A stretch of 64,000 nt of DNA from Rhodocyclaceae bacterium (GCA_028714035.1 JAQTNA010000019.1:1-64000), one strand, 5' to 3'; shown: positions 19,849-30,603, numbered from the stretch's first letter. A program made the numbers and translations. The notes: generated by a model not told the origin, from the letters alone.

Positions 19849-21354
19849 TCAAGGTTTCGCGTCACCCCGCCCCATCAAGCCAGCATTGGCCAGGAGGCGC
19901 AAGCGGGCCGAGCGCCACTCCATCCGGCAGCGGATGTTTTCCTGATGGGCGTCGGCGAGCGCCGACTGGACATGAAGGATTTCCAGGATGTCGGCGGCGC
20001 CTTTCTCGAACCGCCGTTGGCTGACCGCGAGGGCCTCCCGCGCCGCGTCGAGCAGCGCTTGCGCGGCACTAAGGTTCCCCAGGGCGGCAAGCGCGTCCGC
20101 ATGGGCCTGGACCACTTCCATCAGGGTCTGCCTCTCGGTCTCCAGCAACTCCGCCCGGCGTTGCTCCACCTGGGCCTCGGCACCCCGAATCTTGTAGCTG
20201 CGGGAAAAGCCATCGAATATCGGCACGCTCAGGGCCACCCCCAGGGTACGCTCCTGGGTCCGGGTCGGGTTGAGGCCCTGATTGGGGCGGCCATTCTCGA
20301 AATAGTTGGCCGAGAAATCGAGACTGGGCAGGCCATCGGAGCGGGTCGCCTTCACCCTCTGCCGGGCCGCCTCCAGTTGCGCCCGGGCCGCCAGGATGGC
20401 CGGATGCCGTTGCCGAGCCTCTTCCACCCAGGCGTCCAGTTCCCTGACCGATGGCACCGGGCGCTCATCCAACTCATCGGCGAGGACGATCCGGACCTGG
20501 GCCGGCGCGCCGAGCACATGACCCAGTACCGACAACGCCTTCTGCCAGGCGCCCTCGGCGCGGTTCCTGTCCAGGGTTGCCCGCGCCAGGGCCGTGGCAG
20601 CCTGGAGCGTGTCGCCCCGTCCGCCCGCGCCTTTCGTCTCGCGCCGTTGTGCGGTGTCCCGGGTGTTCCGGGCGATTTCCTCGTATTGCTCCTTCGCCTG
20701 CCGGACTGCACGGGCGGTCTGGGCGTCGAAGTAGGCCTGAACCACCTCGGAGAGCGTCTTCTGCAGCACCGCGTCATGGCTGGACAGTGCGGCGGCCAGC
20801 CCCTGATTGGCGACCTCTCGGTTGGCTTCCCGCCCACCGAAATCCAGGATGCGCCAGTTCAGGGTGCCATAGGCCGTGTCCCGGTTGAGGCTGCTGCCTT
20901 CCACGCCCGAACCGGGATAGCGGGTCTGGTCGTTGATCCGGCTCAGGGTGCCCGAGAGCGTGGGTAGAAAAGCGGCCCGCGCCTCGCCGACCGCCGCCGC
21001 CTGTAGGCTGATGTCGGCCCAGGCCGCCTGGACCCGGGCGTTGTGGCACAGGGCCAACTCCAAGGCGTCGGCCAGTGCCAGGGGCTCCGGGATGTTTTTC
21101 CGGGCCGCGCAGGGAACCGGGCCGTCGTCCCCCGGCAGGATGACGCCGGACGCCAACACCGGCGGGCGGGTGAGCAAGGGGTCTTCCAGCATGTCAGGGA
21201 TTCCGGCCGCCCACGTGTAACCCGACAACACCAGCGCCAGGAACGTGGCGCCGATATGCCGCCCTCGCCGTGTAGGAGCGAGCTTGCTCGCGATATGAAG
21301 GACTGCGGTTGCCCTCGTTGCCCCACCACCAGCAAGCCGGTCCCTACCTTTCAT
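19849..21354 (-). CDS. TolC-family outer-membrane efflux protein of a type I secretion system
   Basis: This 501-residue protein has two repeats of the outer-membrane efflux protein domain, long helices for the periplasmic tunnel (for example AKEQYEEIARNTRDTAQRRE) and barrel strands (SLDFSANYFENGR). It would form the trimeric exit duct for the adjacent HlyB/HlyD pair, secreting the RTX protein. The ATG at 21354 lies inside the last codons of the hlyD homologue (11-base overlap) after GGGAGAG, so it is coupled. The hydrophobic signal segment begins only at about residue 37 because a palindromic repeat (about 21274-21300) is read through in frame and adds a basic stretch HIASKLAPTRRGRH. Whether the mature protein is still exported properly is open. 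Confidence 0.9.
   Translation of the reverse strand: MKGRDRLAGGGATRATAVLHIASKLAPTRRGRHIGATFLALVLSGYTWAAGIPDMLEDPLLTRPPVLASGVILPGDDGPVPCAARKNIPEPLALADALELALCHNARVQAAWADISLQAAAVGEARAAFLPTLSGTLSRINDQTRYPGSGVEGSSLNRDTAYGTLNWRILDFGGREANREVANQGLAAALSSHDAVLQKTLSEVVQAYFDAQTARAVRQAKEQYEEIARNTRDTAQRRETKGAGGRGDTLQAATALARATLDRNRAEGAWQKALSVLGHVLGAPAQVRIVLADELDERPVPSVRELDAWVEEARQRHPAILAARAQLEAARQRVKATRSDGLPSLDFSANYFENGRPNQGLNPTRTQERTLGVALSVPIFDGFSRSYKIRGAEAQVEQRRAELLETERQTLMEVVQAHADALAALGNLSAAQALLDAAREALAVSQRRFEKGAADILEILHVQSALADAHQENIRCRMEWRSARLRLLANAGLMGRGDAKP
21273..21295 (+). repeat. GTAGGAGCGAGC-type REP palindrome inside the TolC-like gene
   Basis: The plus strand reads GTAGGAGCGAGC, TTG, CTCGCGAT, with stem GAGCGAGC against GCTCGCGA around a short loop. 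Elements of this form are very common intergenic REP sequences in gammaproteobacteria and some betaproteobacteria. Here it is read in frame in the first 35 codons of the TolC-like protein, before the hydrophobic core of the signal peptide, which is an uncommon position. Confidence 0.6.
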
Positions 21355-22677
21355 GCAGGCTCTCCCGCTGATGTTGCAGGAGCGGGCTGAGCACGTATTC
21401 GATCACCCGCCGCTCGCCGGTCTTGATCTCCACAGCCACAGACATGCCCGCGGACAGGGGCATGTCCTTGCCATCCACCGGCAGGGTCGCCCTGTCCAGC
21501 GCAACCTTGACCGAGTAGATCAGGCCCTTCTTCTCGTCCTGGATGGCATCCCTTGAGACATGGGTGACGCGCCCCGGCACCGTGCCGTACTTGGTGTATT
21601 GGAACGCATCCACCTTCACCGCCGCCTCCTGGCCCTCGCGCACGAAACCGATGTCCTTGTTCTCCAGGAAGGCTTCCACCTCCACCACGTTTTCCTTCGG
21701 CACCACCAGCATCAGGGGCTGGGCCGCCGGCACCACGCCGCCGACGGTGTGCACGTTAAGCTGCTGCACCGTGCCGTCCACCGGCGCGGTGAGCCTCAGG
21801 AGCTTGCCGTGCTCGTCCGCCCGCCGGGCATCCTGGCGCGCGGCCTCGGCCACCTTGTGGCCTTCGGTCAGCAGCTCATGGGCGACTTTCCGGGTCTCGG
21901 CGATCAGGGCCGTGCGCTGGTTTCGGGCATCCGTCAGTTGCCCCGCCAGCTCGATGCGCGCCTGCTCCTTTTCCAGCCAGGCATGGGTGGAGACATCGTG
22001 ATCCTGGGCCAGGGCCTCGAAATCCCGGGCACGTTGAGTCGCGAGCGGCAGAGCCTCCTCAAGACGCCGGATGTCGCCCTCGATGCGCGCGAGTTTGGCC
22101 CGAAAATCCCGGTACTGGCCTTCCAGGTGGGATTGGGCGGCCCGCCACTGGGATTCGGTCAGGCCGGCAATCGAAGGCAAGCGAGGCGGCCTCAGGGACT
22201 CGACGGCGGCGATCAGGGCGCTCGAACGCTCCGCCTGCAAGCGCGCCATGGTGGCATCACCCAGGGCCTTGTCCCGCTCCGCGTCTTGGGCGGTAGTGTC
22301 CAGCTCGATCAGGACCTGCCCGGCCTTCACGGCCTGGCCTTCCACCACGTGCACGGCGCGCACGCTGGCCACATCCACCGAGGCCAGGGTCTTGGTGCGC
22401 CCCGAGGGAATGACCTTGCCCGAGGCATTGACGATGATGTCCATCCTGCCCAGCACCGACCAGACGAGGAGCGTGGCCACCAGGGCCATCAGCAGTTTCG
22501 CCACCAGGCGCCCGGCGGGAGAAACGGGCTTTTCCTGCAGGGACAGGGCGGCGGGCAGGAATTCCGCCTCCTGCACGGAAAACATACCATCGGGAAAGGC
22601 GTTTCGTTGCCGCCAGTGAAAGGCGAATGCCTCCCGGTAGCGCCGCAGCAGGTCCGTCCAGGCTTCCCCCCGGCCGC

Positions 22678-22681
<4 letters not shown>
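21344..22681 (-). CDS. HlyD-family periplasmic adaptor of a type I secretion system
   Basis: This 445-residue membrane-fusion protein has a cytoplasmic N-terminus (1-57), one transmembrane segment (about 60-80, LVAKLLMALVATLLVWSVLG), a beta-barrel/lipoyl core split by a long coiled-coil hairpin (about 125-300, rich in Ala, Glu and Arg) and the C-terminal type I secretion signature region (RVTHVSRDAI, GMSVAVEIKTGERRVIEYVLSPLLQ), which is diagnostic of the HlyD/PrtE subfamily. It bridges the inner-membrane ABC transporter and the TolC-like duct. Its start overlaps the hlyB-like stop by four bases and its stop overlaps the tolC-like start, so the three genes form one operon. Confidence 0.94.
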
Positions 22682-24876
<2,195 letters not shown>

Positions 24877-24898
24877 CAGAAGCTATAAACCGCAATTT

Positions 24899-24923
24899 GA
24901 AACGCCGAGGCGCCGAGAAAAAC
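24899..24923 (+). repeat. Relic of the GCAGAGGCGCAGAG element left arm
   Basis: GAAACGCCGAGGCGCCGAGAAAA resembles the left arm of the long palindromic element but has CCGAGG in place of CAGAGG, and no right arm follows. It lies between the RTX gene and the secretion operon, next to a twin-hairpin element. Confidence 0.45.
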
Positions 24924-24927
24924 TTTT

Positions 24928-24982
24928 GTGGGGCGGGTTTCAACCCGCCATCCCCACGGTGGCCGGATGAATCCGGCCCCAC
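24928..24982. repeat. Twin-hairpin GTGGG...CCCAC element, copy 1
   Basis: This 55-base element is two hairpins, GGCGGGTTTCAACCCGCC and GGCCGGATGAATCCGGCC, separated by about 11 bases and bounded by GTGGG and CCCAC. The same architecture, in the opposite orientation and at the same 55-base length, is at 61784-61838. Related copies with different stems are at 36066 and 46204. It could help terminate transcription between the RTX gene and the hlyB-like gene, but there is no T tract. Confidence 0.75.
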
Positions 24983-24990
24983 GCTCCGGC

Positions 24991-25026
24991 CTCCCCCCTT
25001 CAAGGGGGGAGTTGGAGGGGGGATGG
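24991..25026. repeat. CTCCCCCCTTCAAGGGGGGAG palindrome after the RTX gene
   Basis: A near-perfect palindrome (stem CTCCCCCCTT with AAGGGGGGAG, directly after the RTX stop codon when read on the minus strand) followed by a G-rich tail. It belongs to the class of C-rich intergenic palindromes common in proteobacteria and would form a strong RNA hairpin at the 3' end of the RTX message, where it may stabilise or end the transcript. Confidence 0.55.
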
Positions 25027-25030
25027 GGCA

Positions 25031-28000
25031 TCACTTCCAGTTCGCAGCCAGCACCGGCGCCAGGGCGGTCTGGTAGGCCGGCGGCAGGCTCATCTGCCCG
25101 GCGGCCGGCGGAGCGAAGGACGCCATCGCCTGGACCAGCGAGTCCACCTGGGAGTCCAGCAAGGTCTTGCCGTCCGTGGTCTTCAACTGCTCCACGTGGT
25201 AGGCCGCGCCCGAATACCAATTGGCGATGGTCGTCTTGTCGGCAGTGCCGATGATGCTCACCTCCAGATTGTTGCCGGTGCGACGCAGCCAGATCTGATC
25301 CTTCGTAATCCCGGCCCCGAACTTCAGAATGTCACTGTAACCGGCAGAGCCCGTCTCCTGGATGATGTCCTGGCCGTCACCCAGACCGAATTCGTAGGTG
25401 TCGCCGTAGTAGGTTCCGCGCAAGGTGTCATTGCCCGTGCCGCCGATATAGCGGTTGCCCACATAGCTGCTGACGTTCCAGGCGTAAAGTCCGGGGTTGT
25501 AATTGCCGCCGTTGTAGTCGGCACTGCCGTAGGCACCACCCAGCACATCATCGCCGGCCCCCCCGATCAGGGTGTCGGCGCCATGGCCACCATCCAGAAC
25601 GTCGTTGCCGTCACCCCCGTCCAGCGTGTCGTCGCCACCCAGACCGTTCAGCGTGTCATTGCCGGAAAGGCCCTTGAGGTTGTCGCCGAAGGCATCCACT
25701 CCGTTCATCACGTCGTTACCGGCCGTGCCGGACAGTGCCAATCCCTGGGCATGGACCGCCGCACCGCTCCATACCGTGCCGTCGGCAAACTGGATCTGTT
25801 CCAACTGGTTGCCGCTGCTGCCGTACCAGTTCTGCGCCGTCACCTTGTCCGTGCCGCCGACGATGGTGAACACCAGGTCCGTGCCGCTGCGGCTCACCGC
25901 CACATTCGCCGCCGTAATCCCGGCCCCGAACTTCAGAATGTCACTGTAACCGGCAGAGCCCGTCTCCTGAATGATGTCCTGGCCGTCACCCAGGCCGAAT
26001 TCGTAGCTGTCACCGTAGGCCGTCCCGCGCAGTACGTCATTGCCCACGCCGCCCACATAGCGATTGCCCACGTAGCGGCTGCTGTTCCAGGCATAGGTGC
26101 CCGGGTTGTAAGTGCTGCCGTAGTAGTCGGCACTGCCGGAGGCGCCACCCAGCACATCATCCCCGCCCCCCCCGATCAGGGTGTCGGCGCCATAGCCACC
26201 ATCCAGAACGTCGTTGCCGTCACCCCCGTCCAGCGTGTCGTCGCCACCATTGCCGTTCAAGGTGTCATTGCCGGCCAGACCCTTGAGGTTGTCGCCGAAG
26301 GCATCCACTCCGTTCATCACGTCGTTACCGGCCGTGCCGGACAGCGCCAGTCCCTGGGCATGGACCACCGCACCGCTCCATACCGTGCCGTCGGCAAACT
26401 GAATCTGTTCCAACTGGTTGCTACTGCTGCCGTACCAGTTCTGCACCGTCACCTTGTCCGTACCGCCCGCCAGGCTGAACACCAGGTCCGTGCCGTTGCG
26501 GCTCACCGCCACATTCGCTGCCGTAATCCCTGCACCGAACTTCAGCACGTCGTTGCCGCCCCACTGCGCCTGCTCCTGGATCACGTCCTGCCCATCGCCC
26601 AGGGCAAACTCGTAGCTGTCACCGTAGGCCGTCCCGCGCAGCACGTCATTGCCCACGCCGCCCAGGTAACGATTGCCGATCGAGCCGCTACTGCTCCAGG
26701 TGCCGCCGTACCAGTCACTACCGTAAGCCACCCCGCCCAGCACGTCGTTGCCGGCACCGCCGATCAGGGTGTCGTAGCCGTAGCCGCCGTCCAGTACATC
26801 ATTGCCGTCGCCCCCGTCCAGCGTGTCGTCGCCACCATTGCCGTTCAAGGTGTCATTGCCGGCCAGACCACGCAACACATCCCCGTAGGCGTCGGAACCG
26901 TTCATGACATCGTTGGCTGTGGTGCCGACCTGCGTAACACCCATGGCAGCGACATCGGCTCCCGACCAGGTTGTCCCGTCCTCGAAGGTGATCTTTTCAA
27001 GTTGGTTGTTGGCGTTGCCGTACCAGTTCTGCACCGTCACCTTGTCCGTGCCGCCCGCCAGAGTGAACACCAGGTCCGTACCGATACGCTTTACCGCCAC
27101 GTCCGATGCCTTGATGCCCGCGCCAAAACTGAGCGTGTCGGTATCCCCCGTACCGCCGTTGTCGGCGATGATGTCCTGTCCCGATCCCTTGGCGAAAAGA
27201 TAGGTGTCGGAACCGGCGCCGCCGGACAAGGTGTCATCCCCCGCCCCACCATCCAGCACATCGTTGCCGCCCAATCCGTTCAGCGTATCGTTTCCGGCCA
27301 GGCCAAGCAGCACGTCATCCCGCCCATCGGCGCCGCTCAGAGTGTTGGCGTTGGCGTCGCCCTGAACCAGCGTTTGCCCGGCATAGGCCAGCATGAAATC
27401 GAGGCCCGTGCCCAGGGGCTTGCCCGCGGCGTGCAGTTTGTCCAGCACCTGTCCCCCGAAGTCGCCCAGGGTCTTGAGGTTGGCGGCGAAGTCCGCCAGT
27501 TTCGCCGTGCCGGCAGGAGCGCTCGCCGCATAGTCCGCCCTCAGTTTCGCAACCAATGCCGAGACATCCAGTTCCAGGCTGTTGCCGGCGGCGTTCCAGG
27601 TCAGGCCGATGCCGTCGTAGAGGGGCTTGTAGACCGTCTGCGTCATGAGTTGGCCGTCCATGAATGCGGCCAATTGATCGAAGGCGTCGAGCAGGATGGG
27701 CGCGGCCTTGCCGTGGGGGTTGGGGTCGCGCGCACCCCAGCACCAGGTGCCGAGATAGCCCTCCCCAAGGAAGGCTTCCAGGGTGGCCAGCTTCCTGGCG
27801 TCGCCGATGACGTTGCCGTAGTAGAGCTTGGCGGCCCGGCTCAGCGGGTCTACGTTTTCCACCCCGGCCCAGGCGTAGATCAGGGTGGTGAGGACGGCTT
27901 TTCTGGCGGTCGGGTCCGTCGTGCCGGCGTATTGCTGCACGAGGCTCTTGAGGCGGCCCGTGGTATCCCGCGCCATGGCCTGATGCAGGCTGTGCACGTT

Positions 28001-29044
28001 GCCGAAGCCAGCCAGGTCCGGCAGGGCGGCGATGTCGGCTGAGACGGCGACCAGGTTTTCATCTACGGTGCGCACCGTGTCAACGGCGAACCAGACATCA
28101 TCCACCTTGGAGGTCGTTCCGTCCGTTTTGGTGAAGCTGCCGGCTTGCAGGTGCTGGTTGCCCTGGGCATCGGTCACGCTCTGCGCGGTGTAGCCGGTGT
28201 TCAGGCTCTTCACCCCAGCCTGGGCCAGGGTCAACAGCTCGCCCGCATCCGTGATGCCGTTCTGGTTCGTGTCCTTCCACACCCGCAGGCTGGCGTAGGC
28301 GGTGTCTTTGGCATCCACCTTGCCATCCTTGTTCGTATCCAGTTCCGCAAGCGCCTGAAAGCCATTGGCCGCCTTGACGCCGCTGGCAAGCACAGTATTG
28401 TTGCCGAACAATTCCGAACCGTCGTCAATCGCGCCGTTGCCGTTCCTGTCCCAAACCAAGAGGCCATCGTCCTTGCCGACCCAACCCGACGTTTCGGCGA
28501 AACCGTTCTTGTCCTGGTCGAAATGAATCCCCGCGGACTTGGAAATGGTTTCCACCCCGTCACCGTCCAGATCAAGCACCAGCGGCGACTTGGTGATTTC
28601 CGCCGTGCCGAACTTGGTTTGGAGGGAGGTGATAAGATTGTTGTAGCCGACGGAGGTGGAACCGGACCAGCCTTTTGACATTTCGAGAAATTGGACCTGA
28701 ATATAGTCGGCTGCTATCTTCTTTTCAAACAAATCCTGCGCTGCTTTTCTATATTCCTGCCCAACAACGTCTAGTGTCGCCGGATCAAGAAGATACATAC
28801 CACCCTGCAAAGCCATATCGGCATCAAGAATTGCTTTTGCTTGCGCGACTGGGCTTGCGAGTTGGCTGGCCGCATCATACGCAATATCATGCGATTTAAA
28901 TAGCGAATCCAAAGCATCCTTCGCTGCTACCTTCTTCTGCTCTTCTGTTAGTGGCCCAGTTGTTCTTTCACCAGCACTCCATCCGGGACCACCCCAATTC
29001 CCATAGCTTGGAAGCCCATTCACTACGTTTACCGCGCTACCCAT
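25031..29044 (-). CDS. Large RTX calcium-binding protein with N-terminal phospholipase A2-like motif pair
   Basis: This 1337-residue protein is the probable cargo of the adjacent type I system. Residues 14-21 (YGNWGGPG) resemble the calcium loop and residues 50-56 (KSHDIAY) the His-Asp catalytic helix of secreted phospholipase A2, with a further DADMAL helix near residue 80. Residues about 145-260 contain EF-hand-like calcium loops (DLDGDG, DRNGNGAIDDGSELFG, DTNKDGKVDAKD, DTNQNGITDAGE). From about 560 on there are GGxGxD-type nonapeptide blocks in three long tandem units plus a shorter leading unit, each with the hemolysin-associated segment NWYG...EQIQFADGT. The C-terminus (ALAPVLAANWK) is a typical uncleaved secretion signal. 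GGGGAG precedes the ATG at 29044. The first 120 codons are much more AT-rich than the rest, a sign of chimeric origin. Substrate and target are unknown. Confidence 0.88.
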   Translation of the reverse strand: MGSAVNVVNGLPSYGNWGGPGWSAGERTTGPLTEEQKKVAAKDALDSLFKSHDIAYDAASQLASPVAQAKAILDADMALQGGMYLLDPATLDVVGQEYRKAAQDLFEKKIAADYIQVQFLEMSKGWSGSTSVGYNNLITSLQTKFGTAEITKSPLVLDLDGDGVETISKSAGIHFDQDKNGFAETSGWVGKDDGLLVWDRNGNGAIDDGSELFGNNTVLASGVKAANGFQALAELDTNKDGKVDAKDTAYASLRVWKDTNQNGITDAGELLTLAQAGVKSLNTGYTAQSVTDAQGNQHLQAGSFTKTDGTTSKVDDVWFAVDTVRTVDENLVAVSADIAALPDLAGFGNVHSLHQAMARDTTGRLKSLVQQYAGTTDPTARKAVLTTLIYAWAGVENVDPLSRAAKLYYGNVIGDARKLATLEAFLGEGYLGTWCWGARDPNPHGKAAPILLDAFDQLAAFMDGQLMTQTVYKPLYDGIGLTWNAAGNSLELDVSALVAKLRADYAASAPAGTAKLADFAANLKTLGDFGGQVLDKLHAAGKPLGTGLDFMLAYAGQTLVQGDANANTLSGADGRDDVLLGLAGNDTLNGLGGNDVLDGGAGDDTLSGGAGSDTYLFAKGSGQDIIADNGGTGDTDTLSFGAGIKASDVAVKRIGTDLVFTLAGGTDKVTVQNWYGNANNQLEKITFEDGTTWSGADVAAMGVTQVGTTANDVMNGSDAYGDVLRGLAGNDTLNGNGGDDTLDGGDGNDVLDGGYGYDTLIGGAGNDVLGGVAYGSDWYGGTWSSSGSIGNRYLGGVGNDVLRGTAYGDSYEFALGDGQDVIQEQAQWGGNDVLKFGAGITAANVAVSRNGTDLVFSLAGGTDKVTVQNWYGSSSNQLEQIQFADGTVWSGAVVHAQGLALSGTAGNDVMNGVDAFGDNLKGLAGNDTLNGNGGDDTLDGGDGNDVLDGGYGADTLIGGGGDDVLGGASGSADYYGSTYNPGTYAWNSSRYVGNRYVGGVGNDVLRGTAYGDSYEFGLGDGQDIIQETGSAGYSDILKFGAGITAANVAVSRSGTDLVFTIVGGTDKVTAQNWYGSSGNQLEQIQFADGTVWSGAAVHAQGLALSGTAGNDVMNGVDAFGDNLKGLSGNDTLNGLGGDDTLDGGDGNDVLDGGHGADTLIGGAGDDVLGGAYGSADYNGGNYNPGLYAWNVSSYVGNRYIGGTGNDTLRGTYYGDTYEFGLGDGQDIIQETGSAGYSDILKFGAGITKDQIWLRRTGNNLEVSIIGTADKTTIANWYSGAAYHVEQLKTTDGKTLLDSQVDSLVQAMASFAPPAAGQMSLPPAYQTALAPVLAANWK
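25250..27345 (-). repeat. Tandem RTX-encoding units, about 600 bases each
   Basis: Three consecutive units of about 600 bases (roughly 25140-25736, 25737-26343 and 26344-26935) encode the same order of blocks: AGNDVMNG, four to six GGDGND-type nonapeptides, a Tyr/Gly/Ser-rich stretch, GNDVLRGT, YGDSYEF and the NWYG segment. The two units nearest the C-terminus are nearly identical for long stretches, pointing to recent duplication or gene conversion. A shorter, more divergent unit (about 26936-27345) comes first in the protein. Confidence 0.85.
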
Positions 29045-29083
29045 AATTACTCCCCTTGTCAACTTAAGAATTCATCATTCAAG

Positions 29084-30160
29084 TCACCGGCCAATATTAG
29101 CTCCAGAATCGAGCCGTTCCGGACCAATTGATTCCATCTTTCCAGTGCTTACATCAAGGACTTTCAGCCTGCGTAAATTGAGGTTTTCATGTGGTTGCTC
29201 TACAAATGCAACAATTCGTCCATCAAACGAAAGTACGATATCGCTAATTAGGCTATCTAGCCTCGTTAGCCTATTGTGCCGCTTGCCGTCGAATAAAAAC
29301 AGATCGTAAGTAAACCGCGTCTTTACACCATCCAGCTTATCTGTCCTAGCGGAATAGACGATTTTGTCACCATCTGTAGAAATGGTAGGAAAATCAGAAG
29401 AATCTCCATTAGTAAATATAGGGGATAATGGCTTTTTTTCGTAGGATGAGATAACAAAAATCTGGTTGTCGTTATAACGACTTTTGTATGAACTGTATCC
29501 CTTCTCTCCAGATGGGGAGACGTATTCATATGGGGAGTCACCAGAAAAAATAAAGCTTTGGTCGCCTGGCAAATATGACGGAGGTGTAACCGCATAGAAT
29601 CTTAGCGCAGTCAACCTACGTTCCTTTTTGTTGCTTATGTCTAGTTCGTAGATATCCCAATCGGAAAACCTTGTCTTTCCTGACTCTCGTTCCCGGTTTG
29701 ACTGCGCAAACAATATCTTTTTTCCATCATGTGAGAATGATGGCCCAGCTTTATAACTTGGCGAATTTGTTAGCTCGGAAATGGTAAGCGTTCCAAGGTC
29801 TAGAACTCCAACTTGGGAAAAATGTCCATTTTCACTATTTCTTCTGACAGCAACGGCGATCCGTGATCCATCGGGAGAAAATCCGCCGGGACTCAAAATC
29901 TGATTTGAATCCTGTTGAGTTATTGAAATGAATATTTGCTTACGAAAGTCATAGTAACCGAACTTACAATTTGGCCGATCCGTGCAATAACTTAAGGCCA
30001 ACTTACCTCCGTTTGGAGAAAACCCCCCGAGTCGGATATTCTTGTATTCTTCTCCATGAGCAATCTCAGTTACTGCCAGCAGAATTGGAATAAAGAAATT
30101 CAACCACCTTCGTTTTGCCTTAACCCATCCACATCCTTTATTCTGATTGGCTGTCCACAT
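29084..30160 (-). CDS. Secreted beta-propeller (PD40/TolB-like) protein, AT-rich
   Basis: This 358-residue protein has a signal-type segment (RRWLNFFIPILLAVTEIAHG) and then repeated PD40/WD40-like blades of the TolB type (GGFSPNGGKLALSY, GGFSPDGSRIAVAV, PSFSHDGKKILFAQ, FPTISTDGDKIVYSA, VLSFDGRIVAFVE), five or six in all. It would be periplasmic or surface-exposed. The ATG at 30160 has GGAGG seven bases upstream; the frame is open upstream only through relic and repeat sequence. Base composition is far from the rest of the window: two sampled 60-base lines here have 25 and 17 G+C. It lies 39 bases upstream of the RTX gene, so a role as accessory or protective partner is possible but unproven. 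Confidence 0.72.
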   Translation of the reverse strand: MWTANQNKGCGWVKAKRRWLNFFIPILLAVTEIAHGEEYKNIRLGGFSPNGGKLALSYCTDRPNCKFGYYDFRKQIFISITQQDSNQILSPGGFSPDGSRIAVAVRRNSENGHFSQVGVLDLGTLTISELTNSPSYKAGPSFSHDGKKILFAQSNRERESGKTRFSDWDIYELDISNKKERRLTALRFYAVTPPSYLPGDQSFIFSGDSPYEYVSPSGEKGYSSYKSRYNDNQIFVISSYEKKPLSPIFTNGDSSDFPTISTDGDKIVYSARTDKLDGVKTRFTYDLFLFDGKRHNRLTRLDSLISDIVLSFDGRIVAFVEQPHENLNLRRLKVLDVSTGKMESIGPERLDSGANIGR

Positions 30161-30220
30161 GGTGCCTCCGGCCTCCAGCAGCGCCAGCCATCGCCACGCC
30201 CGGCGCATCGGTCTTGTTTC
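30161..30220 (-). pseudogene. Relic of a signal-peptide-encoding 5' end
   Basis: Read on the minus strand, this segment encodes PMRRAWRWLALLEAGG, almost the same as PMRRTWRWLALLAGLTAGG at the start of the secreted protein at 31975-32811, and the DNA is also nearly identical over about 40 bases. Only the 5' end is present; it runs directly into the propeller gene start. It is a leftover of duplication or recombination between the two loci. Confidence 0.7.
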
Positions 30221-30345
30221 GGGCGTTGGGGTCCACGGGGCGTTGGGGTCACAGGGCGTTGGGGTCACACAGGGCGTTGGGGTCAGGTCTTTCCGCATCA
30301 CACGGGCGTTGCGGGCGTTGGTGCGGGCGTTGGGGTCAGGTCTTT
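30221..30345 (+). repeat. GCGTTGGGGTC tandem repeats ending in GGGGTCAGGTCTTTCC
   Basis: Five to seven imperfect copies of GGGCGTTGGGGTC follow one another. Two of them continue as GGGGTCAGGTCTTTCC with CATCACA after it (about 30277-30305 and 30332-30355). An inverted copy of the same 16 bases lies at 31510-31525 on the other side of the RAYT transposase gene. This is the expected arrangement for REP-type repeats and their cognate transposase. Confidence 0.8.
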
Positions 30346-30603
30346 CCACATCACATTTCTCGGCGCCTTTCGGGCTCATGCGTTCTTCTCCTTGAGTGTT
30401 GTCGTTTGCGGTACCCCAGTCCGTGCCAGTCGGCGGGGCGCTACGCGGCAGTTGCTGATGTGCGCAGACAAGCTGTAAAAGATACCCTCTAAGGCACGGG
30501 TGAATTTGATACAGGTCAAATAATATCCAATCGCGATATGCCTTCGCGGTATTCAGGGGCGATGAGGTCATGCACGATGGGACGCTTCAATGTCCGTCGG
30601 CCA
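30346..30603 (-). other. Remnant promoter region with short open 5' end
   Basis: On the minus strand a strong ribosome-binding site (AAGGAG) precedes an ATG at 30379 that opens MSPKGAEK and then runs into the tandem repeats. Upstream lies a class-II-like FNR promoter (see the next entry). Together these look like the preserved control region and first codons of a gene whose body was replaced by repeat sequence. No intact gene is present in this stretch. Confidence 0.5.
30484..30519 (-). promoter_or_regulatory. Candidate FNR-type box with spaced -10
   Basis: TTGATACAGGTCAA (30506-30519 on the plus strand; TTGACCTGTATCAA in the reading direction) matches the FNR consensus TTGAT-N4-ATCAA at nine of ten positions. 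Twenty-one bases downstream on the minus strand is TATCTT, close to the 22-base spacing of a class II FNR promoter. The FNR-like regulator at 40652-41368 carries the residues (ETVSR) that read TTGAT. The promoter points at the relic ATG at 30379. Confidence 0.5.

Noticed and set aside
25196-28042. Open frame of 948 codons on the plus strand opposite the RTX gene
   Set aside because: It is a mirror of the repetitive GGxGxD coding sequence; the Val/Ala/Thr-rich repeats are an artefact of the antisense frame.
30221-30345. Tandem repeats considered as a CRISPR array
   Set aside because: Units are about 13 bases with almost no spacers and no cas genes; they carry the RAYT-linked motif instead.
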